Part shown: in pieces, positions 55,833 to 64,000 of the stretch | How positions within the stretch are numbered: the first letter of the stretch is position 1 | How the letters are laid out: every line of letters starts with the position of its first letter | NCBI RefSeq assembly: GCF_001598495.1 | Contig: NZ_BCZB01000013.1 | Coordinates: forward strand, 1 to 64,000 | Direction of reading: 5' to 3' | Length of the DNA: 64,000 bases | Source: Neokomagataea thailandica NBRC 106555 | Lineage (GTDB): Bacteria; Pseudomonadota; Alphaproteobacteria; Acetobacterales; Acetobacteraceae | Translations under genes and position numbers: made by a program | The notes under the pieces: model-generated | The model's database searches: none | What the model saw: the letters and a program-made list of their open reading frames with translations, nothing else | Told to the model about the DNA's origin: nothing

Positions 55833-56978
55833 ATGAGCAGCTACCGTCCGTATCAGTACATTGAGCGTCGTAAGTCGCGTCAGATCCACGTTGGTAAGGT
55901 TGCCGTGGGTGGTGATGCACCGATTTCTGTACAGACGATGACCAATACGCTGACATCTGATGCACAAGCGACGATTGAGCAAATTCGTCGTGCTGAATTG
56001 GCCGGCGTTGATATTGTTCGTGTTTCGTGCCCAGATGAAGCCAGCACGGCCGCGTTGAAAGAGATCGTGCATGAAGTGAATGTGCCGATCGTTGCAGATA
56101 TTCACTTCCACTATAAGCGTGCTCTTGAGGCTGCGCGGAATGGTGCGGCGTGTTTACGTATTAATCCGGGCAATATCGGTAGTGCCGAGCGTGTGCGTGA
56201 AGTGGTGAACGCAGCCCGTGAGCATAATTGTTCCATTCGTATTGGTGTGAATGCGGGCTCTTTGGAGCGTCATTTGCTGGAAAAATATGGTGAGCCAAAC
56301 CCTGAGGCGCTGGTTGAGAGTGCGTTAGAGCACGCCAAAATCCTTCAGGATCATGACTTCCATGAGTTCAAGATCAGCGTTAAGGCGTCTGATGTGTTCA
56401 TGGCGGTTGCGGCGTATCAGCAACTGGCAGATTGCTGTGACCATCCGTTGCATATTGGTATTACGGAAGCAGGCTCTAAGCGTGCTGGTACGGTGAAGTC
56501 TTCGATCGGTTTGGGTAATCTGCTCTGGGCTGGCGTGGGTGACACGATGCGTGTGTCTTTGTCTGCGGCACCAGAAGAAGAAGTATTGGTGGGCTGGGAT
56601 ATTTTGAAATCCCTTGGCCTGCGTCATCGTGGTGTAAAAATTATCTCATGCCCGTCTTGTGCGCGTCAGGGCTTTAATGTGGTTGAAACGGTGCAGACGC
56701 TGGAAGACCGTTTGCAGCATATTAAGACACCTTTGACGTTGTCGATTATCGGCTGTGTTGTGAACGGTCCGGGTGAAGCGTTGATGACGGATCTGGGTGT
56801 TACAGGCGGCGGTCAGGGCCGTCACATGGTGTATTCAGCCGGTAAGCAAGACCATACGATGCCCGCAAAAGATATGATTGAGCATATCGTTGAGCTGGTT
56901 GAGAACAAGGTTGCTGCTATTGAGGCCGGAAAAGTTGAAGCCACAACGGCTAAGCAGATGGACCCGGCGAGCGCATAA
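55833..56978 (+). CDS. ispG: 4-hydroxy-3-methylbut-2-enyl-diphosphate synthase (IspG, GcpE)
   Basis: 381-residue [4Fe-4S] enzyme of the MEP isoprenoid pathway. The TIM barrel starts [20 protein letters not shown] and VQTMTNT. The cluster cysteines lie in [13 protein letters not shown] and CVVNGPGEA. Length is that of the two-domain bacterial form. AAGAGGA precedes the ATG, and a GCCCGG/CCGGGC hairpin at 55800-55817 sits just upstream. Its TAA overlaps the hisS start by one base. It supports hopanoid and ubiquinone synthesis in this group. Confidence 0.95.
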   Translation: MSSYRPYQYIERRKSRQIHVGKVAVGGDAPISVQTMTNTLTSDAQATIEQIRRAELAGVDIVRVSCPDEASTAALKEIVHEVNVPIVADIHFHYKRALEAARNGAACLRINPGNIGSAERVREVVNAAREHNCSIRIGVNAGSLERHLLEKYGEPNPEALVESALEHAKILQDHDFHEFKISVKASDVFMAVAAYQQLADCCDHPLHIGITEAGSKRAGTVKSSIGLGNLLWAGVGDTMRVSLSAAPEEEVLVGWDILKSLGLRHRGVKIISCPSCARQGFNVVETVQTLEDRLQHIKTPLTLSIIGCVVNGPGEALMTDLGVTGGGQGRHMVYSAGKQDHTMPAKDMIEHIVELVENKVAAIEAGKVEATTAKQMDPASA

Positions 56979-58231
56979 TGGCTGGTGGTATGACAGGATT
57001 ACAACCGCCACGCGGGACGCATGATCTGATTGGTGAGACGATGCGGCGGCATCGTCATGTGGTGCAAACGGCTGCGAAAGTTCTAGGGACTTACGGGTTC
57101 GAGGAATGGAGCACACCGATTTTTGAGGATACGCGCGTTTTTGCGCGGACATTGGGCGAGGCGTCTGATGTTGTGTCCAAAGAAATGTACAGCTTTGAAG
57201 ACCGTGGGGGGGATAGCATCACGCTGCGCCCGGAAAACACGGCGTCAATCTGTCGTGCGCTGGTGACAAATGGTCTGACGCAGTCTTTGCCGCAAAAAGC
57301 ATGGTATAACGGGCCGATGTTCCGTTATGAGCGGCCGCAGAAAGGGCGTTACCGGCAGTTCCATCAAATCGGTGCGGAACTCATTGGTGCTGATGGTCCG
57401 CTGCGCGACGCTGAAGTCATTGCTATGGCGTTTGATGTCTTGAAGGCATTAGGGCTGGCCGATGATGTTGTGCTGGAACTGAATACGCTCGGTGATGTTG
57501 CTTCGCGTCAGGCTTGGCGTGATGCATTGGTTGCGTATTTCCGGCAGCATGTTGATGCATTATCTGACGATAGCCGGACGCGTTTGGATGTGAATCCATT
57601 GCGGATTTTGGACAGTAAAGCGGCTCAAGACCGTGCATTACTGGACGATGCTCCACGATTTGCGGATTACTTGAATGAGGAATCTCAGCGTTTTTGGGAT
57701 GAGTTGCGCGCTCACCTGGATGCGTTTGGTGTACCCTTCACGGAAAATCCGCGTATTGTGCGCGGTCTGGATTACTACTCTCATACGGCTTTTGAATTTG
57801 TAACGACGAAGCTTGGTGCACAGGGGACTGTGCTGGCTGGTGGCCGTTATGAAGGGCTTGTGGCGCAAATGGGCGGGCCGGAAACGCCTGCGATTGGTTG
57901 GGCTGGCGGCATTGAGCGTTTAGCGCTGCTGTTGGATGATGTGCCTGCCGTTCCCGCAGGTATTGCCATCGTGCCTATGGGCGATGCCGCTGTACAAAAA
58001 TCAGCATCTTTGGTGCGCGCCTTGCGTCAGGCAGGGCAGAGGGCTGAGATTGAAACACGCGGCAATATGAAAAAGCGTATGGAGCGTGTGGTTAAATCTG
58101 GTGCCTCTCATGCTGTTGTGCTGGGTGATGACGAAGTTGCGCGCGGTGTTGTGCAATTGCGTGATTTGACGGCGCGTGAGCAGCGCGAAGTTGCTTTTGA
58201 TGACGTTGTACAGAGCCTGACTGGAGCCTGA
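56978..58231 (+). CDS. hisS: Histidyl-tRNA synthetase
   Basis: 417-residue class II synthetase. [16 protein letters not shown] is the start, motif 2 is [19 protein letters not shown], and the histidine motifs [13 protein letters not shown] and [14 protein letters not shown] follow. The anticodon-binding domain ends near [11 protein letters not shown]. Translation is coupled to ispG by a one-base TAATG overlap and prfA begins 2 bp after its stop. ispG-hisS-prfA-(prmC) is the family's usual order. Confidence 0.95.
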   Translation: MAGGMTGLQPPRGTHDLIGETMRRHRHVVQTAAKVLGTYGFEEWSTPIFEDTRVFARTLGEASDVVSKEMYSFEDRGGDSITLRPENTASICRALVTNGLTQSLPQKAWYNGPMFRYERPQKGRYRQFHQIGAELIGADGPLRDAEVIAMAFDVLKALGLADDVVLELNTLGDVASRQAWRDALVAYFRQHVDALSDDSRTRLDVNPLRILDSKAAQDRALLDDAPRFADYLNEESQRFWDELRAHLDAFGVPFTENPRIVRGLDYYSHTAFEFVTTKLGAQGTVLAGGRYEGLVAQMGGPETPAIGWAGGIERLALLLDDVPAVPAGIAIVPMGDAAVQKSASLVRALRQAGQRAEIETRGNMKKRMERVVKSGASHAVVLGDDEVARGVVQLRDLTAREQREVAFDDVVQSLTGA

Positions 58232-58233
58232 TT

Positions 58234-59295
58234 GTGGCTGTTGATGACAGACTCGAGCGGATTGTCGCTCGGTCCGAGGAACTTCAAGCTCTGATGGCCT
58301 CGGGAGAGGCAACGGGAGAGGCGTTTACGCGTCTTTCCCGTGAATATGCTGAATTAGAGCCTGTTGTGGCGTCCATTCAAGCGTATCAGGCGGCTGTGGA
58401 GCAAAAAGAGGGGGCGGAAGCTCTTCTGGATGATCCGGAGATGCGTGAGCTTGCGCGTGCTGAGTTAGATGAATTGCACGAAACTCTACCTGCGTTAGAG
58501 CATTCTCTACGTTTGGCGCTTCTTCCGAAAGATGAAGCGGATGAGCGGAGTGCTATTCTGGAAATTCGTCCGGCTGCTGGTGGTGATGAGGCGGGGCTCT
58601 TCGCGGCAGAAATGTTCGATGCGTATCGTCGTTTTTCAGAGCGCAATGGCTGGCGCTTTGAGGTAATGGAATACGCGGAGAGCGAGGTTGCAGGCCTGAA
58701 AGAAGGGATGGCAACTATTTCTGGGCGTTCTGTTTTTGCGCGTTTGAAGTATGAATCTGGCGTGCATCGTGTGCAGCGTGTGCCGGCGACGGAAAGCCAA
58801 GGGCGTATTCATACATCGACTATTACCGTTGCGGTTCTGCCGGAAGCCGAAGAAGTTGATGTGACGATCAATGATGATGATCTGCGCATTGACGTTTACC
58901 GTGCATCGGGTGCGGGTGGTCAGCACGTGAACAAGACCGAAAGTGCGGTGCGTATCACGCATATGCCGAGTGGTATTGTCGTGGCGATGCAGGAAGAAAA
59001 AAGTCAGCATAAGAACCGTGCAAAAGCGATGAAGATTTTGCGTGCACGGCTCTATGAGGCGCAGCGTGCTGCGGCCCATGCGGAACGTGCACAAGATCGG
59101 CGTTCTCAGGTCGGGACGGGAGATCGTTCCGAGCGTATTCGGACGTATAACTTCCCACAGGGCCGGGTGACGGAGCACCGTATTAACTTAACGCTGTACA
59201 AGATTGATCGGGTTATGGCGGGTGAGTTTGACGAGGTGATTGACGCCTTAACACGTGAAGAACAGACGGCGCTTCTGGCTGATCAGGGCTATTAG
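58234..59295 (+). CDS. prfA: Peptide chain release factor 1
   Basis: 353-residue release factor for UAG and UAA. The discriminator segment is [14 protein letters not shown] and the catalytic GGQ is at residues 228-230 in [15 protein letters not shown]. The start is a GTG at 58234, two bases after his[21 protein letters not shown] ends the protein as in other RF1s. RF1, not RF2, is shown by the PAT-type discriminator rather than SPF. Its GGQ methyltransferase PrmC is encoded 476 bp downstream, beyond an antisense secreted gene. Confidence 0.96.
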   Translation: MAVDDRLERIVARSEELQALMASGEATGEAFTRLSREYAELEPVVASIQAYQAAVEQKEGAEALLDDPEMRELARAELDELHETLPALEHSLRLALLPKDEADERSAILEIRPAAGGDEAGLFAAEMFDAYRRFSERNGWRFEVMEYAESEVAGLKEGMATISGRSVFARLKYESGVHRVQRVPATESQGRIHTSTITVAVLPEAEEVDVTINDDDLRIDVYRASGAGGQHVNKTESAVRITHMPSGIVVAMQEEKSQHKNRAKAMKILRARLYEAQRAAAHAERAQDRRSQVGTGDRSERIRTYNFPQGRVTEHRINLTLYKIDRVMAGEFDEVIDALTREEQTALLADQGY

Positions 59296-59297
59296 GT

Positions 59298-59750
59298 TTA
59301 GCTGTTGGGCAATGCGCAGACGAGTGCCGGGCCGCGATGATGCGTTGCGGTCATGGCATCGTCGTAATCGACGAGGAAAAAGTCGGTGAAGTGTTGTGTC
59401 CCGACGGCTTCCAAAAGGTGGCCTTCCGGGTGGTGTAAAGTCCCGGCGCTGCTGACGCTATGTGTTTCGGGGTGGCCGTTATGGAGAATGGTAATTTCTC
59501 CGCAGAGTGCGTAGTTCATGCTTGTGCGCCCTAAGGGCATGGTAATCGTCTGTGTTTCGTCTGTGTGTGATAGGTTGAGGCGAAACGTTGCTACGAGTTT
59601 TCCTTCTAGATATAGGCGCGATATTTCAGAAATTTCCTCGGGTGCTTTGGTGTCATGAACCTGAAAATTGGGTGCTGTCTGTGCGTTCAGTGGTGATACG
59701 ATGCCGCCAAGAAGCATTAAGAACGGGAAGAGGGTGGTACGGTGCGTCAT
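59298..59750 (-). CDS. Unknown small secreted protein between prfA and prmC
   Basis: 150-residue protein with a signal peptide (MTHRTTLFPFLMLLGG to about NAQ-TA). I do not recognise a family. The mature part has alternating beta-like stretches, two cysteines (ALCGEITIL and ALVCALPNS), one near the C-terminus, and several histidines. A longer start at 59759 is possible. It runs antisense to the prfA-prmC direction and its 3' end is 2 bp from the prfA stop. Start codons of this gene and prmC are 21 bp apart, so the promoters overlap. Its insertion between two functionally paired genes suggests a lineage-specific addition. Confidence 0.65.
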   Translation of the reverse strand: MTHRTTLFPFLMLLGGIVSPLNAQTAPNFQVHDTKAPEEISEISRLYLEGKLVATFRLNLSHTDETQTITMPLGRTSMNYALCGEITILHNGHPETHSVSSAGTLHHPEGHLLEAVGTQHFTDFFLVDYDDAMTATHHRGPALVCALPNS

Positions 59751-59771
59751 GGGCATCATCCTAACAAGGTT

Positions 59772-60641
59772 ATGAGTACAGTGATTTCAAAAAACACTTT
59801 ATTGCAAGATGCTTCTCATCGCCTTGAGGGTGCAGGTATCGAAGACGGGCGCTTTGAAGCGCGGCATTTATTATGCTGGGCGCTGGAATGTGATTTAACC
59901 GGTTTGTTTATGTGCACGGATGTTCCGCCGGATGTGCACGCGCGTTTTGAGAGTGCGCTTCAGAGGCGGTTGGCGCGTGAGCCTTTGGCTTTTATTACGG
60001 GTGAGACGGGATTTTGGACGTTGGATTTGTATACGAGTCCGGCGACTTTAATCCCGCGTGGTGATAGTGAAGCATTAATTGAAGCTCTGTTAGCGCAGTC
60101 TTTGCCGCGTGATCGTGCCCTAAAAATATTAGATTTAGGCACTGGTACGGGATGTTTGCTTCTTTCAGCGTTGAGTGAGTTCCCGCATGCGTGGGGCCTC
60201 GGGGTGGATTTGGCCCCTGAAGCCGCACATTTGGCGCGGCGGAATGCGGAACGGAACGGTTTGGCGCAGCGTAGTGCTTTTATGGCGGGAGACTGGGTTT
60301 CTGCGCTGTCTGGGCAGTTTGATGTAATTTTTAGTAACCCACCTTATATTGAAAGCGATGATATTGCGGCCTTGATGCCAGAAGTTGCGCAATATGAACC
60401 GCGCCGCGCTCTTGATGGCGGTCAGGATGGTTTGGATGCTTATCGATGGCTGTGCCGCGTTTTGCCGATGCTTTTGGTTGAGCAGGGGGTAGTGATTTTT
60501 GAAATGGGCATTGGGCAGATTGATGCCGTTTCGTCCTTTGCTGCGCGGCATGGTCTGCAAGAAATTGCACGTCATCATGATTTAGGGGGGATTGAGCGGG
60601 CACTTGTCCTGCAATTTAGCGGGAAAAGCGTTGGCGCGTAG
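59772..60641 (+). CDS. prmC: Peptide chain release factor N5-glutamine methyltransferase
   Basis: 289-residue SAM-dependent enzyme that methylates the GGQ glutamine of release factors. A helical N-terminal domain precedes the methyltransferase, with LDLGTGTGCLLLSAL (SAM) and the catalytic NPPY at residues 189-192 in VIFSNPPYIESDDIA. LDGGQDGLDAYRWL is the post-NPPY family block. The ATG at 59772 is used; a GTG at 59742 lies upstream in the same frame, but would add ten atypical residues. Its substrate RF1 is encoded just upstream, but the pair is split by an antisense gene. Confidence 0.93.
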   Translation: MSTVISKNTLLQDASHRLEGAGIEDGRFEARHLLCWALECDLTGLFMCTDVPPDVHARFESALQRRLAREPLAFITGETGFWTLDLYTSPATLIPRGDSEALIEALLAQSLPRDRALKILDLGTGTGCLLLSALSEFPHAWGLGVDLAPEAAHLARRNAERNGLAQRSAFMAGDWVSALSGQFDVIFSNPPYIESDDIAALMPEVAQYEPRRALDGGQDGLDAYRWLCRVLPMLLVEQGVVIFEMGIGQIDAVSSFAARHGLQEIARHHDLGGIERALVLQFSGKSVGA

Positions 60642-60869
60642 AGGGTTTTCTGATAGTGTACAGAGGTACCGAGGGTTTAGGATGCTATTTTTAAAATAGG
60701 CTCCATTCCGTCGGCTTCTCCTGTCGCCCGTCATTTAGTTTGACCGGCGGTGAATGGATCGGTCAGTTTTATCTGGCCACAGCAAGACAGACATACGTCT
60801 TTTCGGCAACGGCGGCATTGCTTTGGATGCAAAGTGGTGACTGCCCTCAGGAAAGTGCATCACAGTTCG

Positions 60870-61424
60870 ATGAATATGAAGCGTATGAGAGGCCGGCACC
60901 ATCGTTCGGGCGGCGGCGGAGCCTCCCGCAACAACGGGAATGCCCAGACCCCCTTAAATCGCAACCATGTGTTCGAGAGCAATGGCCCGGATCTTCGGGT
61001 GCGTGGCACGGCACAGCAGCTTTTTGAAAAATATCTTCAGCTTGGTCGTGATGCGACGGGAACGGGTGACCGTATTCTGGCTGAGGCATATTTCCAGCAT
61101 GCGGAACATTATTTCCGTATTCTGAATGCGATGAATCAAGCTGCGCAGCAGAGCCAGCAAGAGCGCAATGAGCGTCAGCAGCAGCGTCAACGTGCGTATG
61201 AAGAGCGCCGTGAGATGTCTATGCGTGACCGTGACATGCGCCATGATGATGAGCAGCAGGGCCAACAGCATCATGGTGACGGTGAGCAGCAGCATTATGC
61301 GCACCAGCACCAGCACCAGCACCAGCACCAGCACCAACGCCAGCAGGATTATCAGCAAGAGCAGCGTGCTCATCGGAATGATGGTCATGCTTCAGAGCGT
61401 GAGATGCAGGCACCGGTTGAATAA
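60870..61424 (+). CDS. DUF4167 protein with His-Gln repeat
   Basis: 184-residue protein. The N-terminal half is DUF4167: MKRMRGRHHRSGGGGASRNN, NHVFESNGPDLRVRGTAQQL and GDRILAEAYFQHAEHYFRIL. The second half is low complexity, rich in Gln, Arg, His and Glu, with a perfect His-Gln run encoded by a hexamer repeat at 61302-61337. The basic Gly-rich start suggests nucleic-acid binding. The start is taken at 60870 (alternative 60876); the longer open frame from 60750 does not resemble the family. It follows prmC after 228 bp, the order seen across alphaproteobacteria. Ends before a terminator. Confidence 0.82.
   Translation: MNMKRMRGRHHRSGGGGASRNNGNAQTPLNRNHVFESNGPDLRVRGTAQQLFEKYLQLGRDATGTGDRILAEAYFQHAEHYFRILNAMNQAAQQSQQERNERQQQRQRAYEERREMSMRDRDMRHDDEQQGQQHHGDGEQQHYAHQHQHQHQHQHQRQQDYQQEQRAHRNDGHASEREMQAPVE
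61302..61337. repeat. Hexamer microsatellite in the DUF4167 gene
   Basis: Five exact copies and one variant copy of CACCAG encode His-Gln dipeptides. The unit is a multiple of three, so copy-number change alters the His-Gln run without a frameshift. Confidence 0.9.
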
Positions 61425-61442
61425 GTGTTTGTTTAAGGCGTT

Positions 61443-61472
61443 AAAAAACCGGCTTTTAAAGCCGGTTTTTTT
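61443..61472. terminator. Terminator between DUF4167 and the converging glycosyltransferase
   Basis: AAAAAACCGGCTTT and AAAGCCGGTTTTTT pair around a very short loop with T-runs both ways. It touches the stop codon of the glycosyltransferase gene on the minus strand. Confidence 0.9.
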
Positions 61473-62661
61473 ATGGGCGGGTGGGGAGGTTTAGGCTGCG
61501 TAATAGCTGAGCGAGAGTGGCACGCAAGACATCGGGGCTATGATGTGTGGAGATAGTTGAGAGGCCTTCTTGGGAGATCTCGTGCCACAAAACATCACGG
61601 GTTAAGAGTGATGAACAGAGGTGCTGAAAGTCCTCTGTGTTTTTTGCGATGCAGTGTTGCGTAAGGGCAGGTGAAAAACTCATTCCTTCGGCGGCGATCT
61701 CGGTCATGACGCAGGGTATGCCGGCAGCGAGGCTGGAGACGACTTTGCCTTTTGCGCCGGCACCAAAGCGTAAAGGGGCGATGGTTAAACGTAAGGTGCT
61801 GAGGACTGTCCCGAGATCGGGAAGATGGCCGTGTATTTTTAGGTGGGGAGAGTGGGCCTCAGAGAGGTCGGCAGGAGGATTTTCGCCAATAATATGCAGT
61901 ATCACATCTGGATGTTGTGCGTGGAGCGAAGGCCAGATGTCAGCGAGAAAAAACGCCATAGCATCCGCATTTGGGCGATGGGAAAAATTACCAATAAACC
62001 CGATATCACGTCTGTTCGTAAGGGTGGTTGGGGTGGGGGTTGGTCGTGTTAACGGGATGTATTGAATACGCGCCTTTGGGGCGAGTGTCTTGGCAAGGGC
62101 GACTTCATGTTGTGAGAAAAACAAGGAGGCATCGCAGTCTTGCAGGAGTTGGATCTCGTTCTTTTTGGTGTTCTGAGGGGTAAGCGTTTGGGCTGCTTGA
62201 GGTGATGTTATGACTTCGCGTTCTTCGCGTAGAAAGTGAAGATCATGTGGTAAGAAAATAAATTTGGCTTTTGTAAAACGGCTCTTGAGTGGGGTGAAAA
62301 CAAGGCCGCCACAGCAGCTGCGCGCTATAATACAGGTGGAGATCATGGGCAGGGCTGAAAGGCTCTCTTGAATACCGCTATCCCCTGTTGGGGGAGAAGA
62401 GCCGGAGGGAGACAGGCACTGTATTCCGCGTGATGTTAAGGGAAAATCTGGCGCATTATTGCGCTCTTTGGGCGACTGGAAAAAGCGCCCGAGTGCTAAA
62501 AAGCTTATCGTAAAGCCTAATGAAAGAAGGCTATCAAGGATGGCTAGTGTCTCGACTGAGCCAGCATCATGTTGTGGGCGAGGGAAGTCACAATCGACAA
62601 ATAAGAGATGTTGTGTGCTGGAAGAGGTTGAAAAAAATTTCTGAAAAATTTTTGGCAGCAT
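61471..62661 (-). CDS. Glycosyltransferase, GT-B fold (GT4/GT1-like)
   Basis: 396-residue soluble glycosyltransferase. The N-terminal LLFVDCDFPRPQHDAGSVET is the GT4-type acceptor domain opening. The C-terminal half carries DIGFIGNFSHRPNADAMAF, then LHIIGENPP and IHGHLPDLGTVLS, and the donor-binding GAGAKGKVVSSLAAGIPCV with EG in TEIAAEGM. Sugar and acceptor are unknown; cell-surface polysaccharide is the likely target. It lies 25 bp downstream of a second glycosyltransferase on the same strand, so they form a pair. Its stop lies in a terminator. Confidence 0.84.
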   Translation of the reverse strand: MLPKIFQKFFSTSSSTQHLLFVDCDFPRPQHDAGSVETLAILDSLLSLGFTISFLALGRFFQSPKERNNAPDFPLTSRGIQCLSPSGSSPPTGDSGIQESLSALPMISTCIIARSCCGGLVFTPLKSRFTKAKFIFLPHDLHFLREEREVITSPQAAQTLTPQNTKKNEIQLLQDCDASLFFSQHEVALAKTLAPKARIQYIPLTRPTPTPTTLTNRRDIGFIGNFSHRPNADAMAFFLADIWPSLHAQHPDVILHIIGENPPADLSEAHSPHLKIHGHLPDLGTVLSTLRLTIAPLRFGAGAKGKVVSSLAAGIPCVMTEIAAEGMSFSPALTQHCIAKNTEDFQHLCSSLLTRDVLWHEISQEGLSTISTHHSPDVLRATLAQLLRSLNLPTRP

Positions 62662-62686
62662 AAGGCCCTGCGTAAAGGGTATTGTT

Positions 62687-63556
62687 TTATAAAGAGCCTA
62701 AGAAACGATCAGGCACCTGCCACAGTGCCTCTCCATTAATGTGGAGGTCAAGCCGGTACCGTTCTTGTTGACGCGATAGGGTGCTGTTCATCACGCTGTT
62801 TAGATAGGGGTGTAGCTGCGGGTCATTCAAGGCGAGAGAACATGGCGTGACGGGTAGGCCAGCCATGGAGCGTAGCATGTTTTCCCAGTCTTGGTCTTGT
62901 AGGCGTTGATGTTGCCCAGCATGCTCTGAGGACCACGCTTGTGTACGGGTGCGGTACAGGCGTTGAAGCCCTGAAGTGAGATCTGTGTAGCGCGTATGGA
63001 AAAGGTAGAGTGGGGCGTCAAATTTGGGGCCGGCTTCAGCATGGCAGTGAAAACCCGGTGCCCATGTGATTGGTGCGCGGATGAGCGTGGGTTTGCACAT
63101 GGCACTGGAAAAACGAACATGGCGCCGTTGAGGAAGCAGGGGAAGGCATGCGTTTAGTGGAGGCTCATGCTCAGGGCGATGAATGAGGTCTAAGCCAATT
63201 GCCGTGACAACGGTACGTGTATTGGTGTGTGCAAAATGAGTGAGTGATGGGTGTAAGGCGGGGTCTGCGATTAAGAGCTCATCGACATCAACATAGATGA
63301 CGCTTTCGTACCACGAGAGAAGGCTGGCACAAAATTGATTGATAAACTCTGTCCGTTTTTCATCATCTTGCGGAGAGCGTGGGATGCGCACATGGTTAAA
63401 GCCGTGGAGATGCTCGGTCGAGCCATCATCGGAGCCGTGATCAATAATATAGCAGGCAGATGGGGCAGCATTGTGCCCGTAATGGCGGCACCAGATGGGA
63501 AGGTGGTGCGGTTCATTATAAACCATGGTGACGATGGCTAGTGGCGCTCTCGACAT
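62687..63556 (-). CDS. Glycosyltransferase family 2-like protein
   Basis: 289-residue protein with a GT-A nucleotide-diphospho-sugar fold. LAIVTMVYNEPHHLPIWCRHYG opens the domain (given in part), IIDHGSDDGSTEHL is the second block and the metal-binding DxD is VDVDELL. It resembles the Glyco_tranf_2_4 group, often in capsule or LPS loci. No membrane helix is seen. It starts 36 bp downstream of tRNA-Met on the same strand with no terminator or clear ribosome site between. With the GT-B gene it forms a two-gene surface-sugar unit. Confidence 0.84.
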   Translation of the reverse strand: MSRAPLAIVTMVYNEPHHLPIWCRHYGHNAAPSACYIIDHGSDDGSTEHLHGFNHVRIPRSPQDDEKRTEFINQFCASLLSWYESVIYVDVDELLIADPALHPSLTHFAHTNTRTVVTAIGLDLIHRPEHEPPLNACLPLLPQRRHVRFSSAMCKPTLIRAPITWAPGFHCHAEAGPKFDAPLYLFHTRYTDLTSGLQRLYRTRTQAWSSEHAGQHQRLQDQDWENMLRSMAGLPVTPCSLALNDPQLHPYLNSVMNSTLSRQQERYRLDLHINGEALWQVPDRFLGSL

Positions 63557-63592
63557 TAATACCCATGATTTTGTATGATTTAGGGTTAGGAA

Positions 63593-63667
63593 TGGTAGCG
63601 GTGGACGGATTTGAACCGCCGACCAAGGGATTATGATTCCCCTGCTCTACCACTGAGCTACACCGCC
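63593..63667 (-). tRNA. tRNA-Met (CAT), elongator type
   Basis: 75-nt tRNA with anticodon CAT in loop ATCATAA, 5-bp anticodon stem GGGGA/TCCCT, D-arm GCTCAGTGGTAGAGC and T-arm GGCGG/CCGTC around TTCAAAT. Acceptor GGCGGTG pairs with CACCGCT, leaving a G1-U72 wobble; CCA is encoded. It is not the initiator (no C1-A72 mismatch). A tRNA-Ile2 (lysidine at C34) has the same anticodon and cannot be excluded from sequence alone. Confidence 0.9.
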
Positions 63668-63707
63668 ATTCCGTTGAAGTCCAGCTTGTGACTGGCTTCG
63701 AGGCGGT

Positions 63708-63736
63708 TTTCTAAGGCGTTGGGGCGTTGATGTCAA
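63708..63736 (-). promoter_or_regulatory. Sigma-70 promoter of tRNA-Met
   Basis: On the minus strand TTGACA (63736-63731) and TAGAAA (63713-63708) are separated by 17 bp. The -10 is 41 bp upstream of the tRNA, giving a leader of about 34 bases. This is the clearest promoter in the window. Confidence 0.65.
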
Positions 63737-63846
63737 CGGAGATATTGAAAAAAGGTGCATTTTTTTTGGTCGTATTTTCCTAAGGACTGCTGTCTGATAG
63801 AAGCGCAGTCCTTCTCTTCCTCTCGTCTCTAGGAGCTTTACGCCCC

Positions 63847-64000
63847 GTGACGCAGCATTTTGTCAGCGCACTTTTCACTATTCGTTCGTATTTTTTCTGG
63901 CTTCCGCCAGCGCTTGTTTCGGTTTTGATGCTGGCGTTGGTGGGAGGGTTGGCGTTTTATGCCGGAAATGTAGTGACTTCTGTGTTGCTGCGTATTCCAG
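63847..64000 (+). CDS. Membrane protein N-terminus, possible DUF2254 (3' truncated by window edge)
   Basis: The frame is open from a GTG at 63847 to the right edge, giving 51 residues. It starts MTQHFVSALFTIRSYFFWLP and continues with a hydrophobic helix (ALVSVLMLALVGGLAFYAG). AGGAG lies 11 bases upstream. A short amphipathic start followed by an SYFFWLPPA turn and a helix recalls DUF2254 membrane proteins, but only the first helix is visible, so the family is a guess. Confidence 0.55.
   Translation, partial: MTQHFVSALFTIRSYFFWLPPALVSVLMLALVGGLAFYAGNVVTSVLLRIP

Noticed and set aside
61302-61337. Tandem repeat as a CRISPR-like array
   Set aside because: Six-base units without spacers, inside a coding frame.
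61471-63667. Glycosyltransferase pair at tRNA-Met as an integrated island
   Set aside because: No integrase and no duplicated tRNA end in the window.

Overview
The window looks like chromosomal, mostly core DNA of an acetic acid bacterium (Alphaproteobacteria, family Acetobacteraceae). The case rests on several points: the gene order coaX-rnj-proS-lolC-lolD-dnaE; the alphaproteobacterial block bolA/dnaJ-like-cobS-cobT; the short prolyl-tRNA synthetase; RNase J; a leucyl/arginyltransferase (Bpt); DUF3553 and DUF4167 proteins; and a Tat-exported lactonase. The genus cannot be fixed from this sequence alone. I see no insertion sequence, prophage, integrase, CRISPR array or rRNA gene.

Layout. 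0-9 kb: the end of coaX, RNase J, proS, the Lol lipoprotein-export pair lolC/lolD, an intergenic repeat bounded by palindromes, and dnaE. 9-15.7 kb: rpsB-tsf with an intervening terminator-like hairpin, recO, parC and a CPA1 sodium/proton antiporter. 15.7-19.9 kb: bpt, a cardiolipin synthase, an EEP-family nuclease/phosphatase and an AI-2E family permease. 19.9-28.8 kb: amino-acid and LPS metabolism (sseA-metC, yifB, serA, hisN, kdsB-pheA, dapA) and smpB. 29-32.6 kb: a two-domain cold-shock protein, an LpxR-like outer-membrane deacylase and a degenerate GGDEF-EAL protein. 32.7-38.3 kb: the divergent recG/mfd helicase pair. 38.4-41.2 kb: accessory genes (pectinesterase, an unknown secreted protein, an orphan DUF1217 protein). 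41.3-46.6 kb: cobT, cobS, a J-domain protein, bolA, a LolA-like protein and lipB. 46.7-51 kb: tRNA-Leu(GAG), galU, DUF3553, comF, grxC, DUF2147 and the lactonase. 51-61.4 kb: ubiG, lysC, a nitronate-monooxygenase-like flavoprotein, a RodZ-like protein, ispG, hisS, prfA, an unknown secreted protein, prmC and DUF4167. 61.5-64 kb: two glycosyltransferases, tRNA-Met(CAT) and the start of a membrane protein.

How the genes fit together. Envelope biogenesis recurs: LolC, LolD and a LolA-like protein for lipoproteins; KdsB, GalU and LpxR for LPS and polysaccharide; Cls for phospholipid; a RodZ-like protein for cell shape. Translation is the second theme: RpsB, EF-Ts, ProS, HisS, RF1 with its methyltransferase PrmC, SmpB and two tRNAs. 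Exported pectinesterase and lactonase fit a sugar- and plant-associated life with periplasmic sugar oxidation.

No clearly new multi-gene system is visible. The best second-look items are a GGDEF-EAL protein with altered catalytic residues in both domains; a perfect 12-bp hairpin burying the yifB start codon; a LolA-like protein carrying a lipobox-like cysteine; an unknown secreted gene directly upstream of pectinesterase; the orphan DUF1217 gene; a glycosyltransferase gene directly behind a tRNA gene; and palindrome-bounded intergenic repeats.
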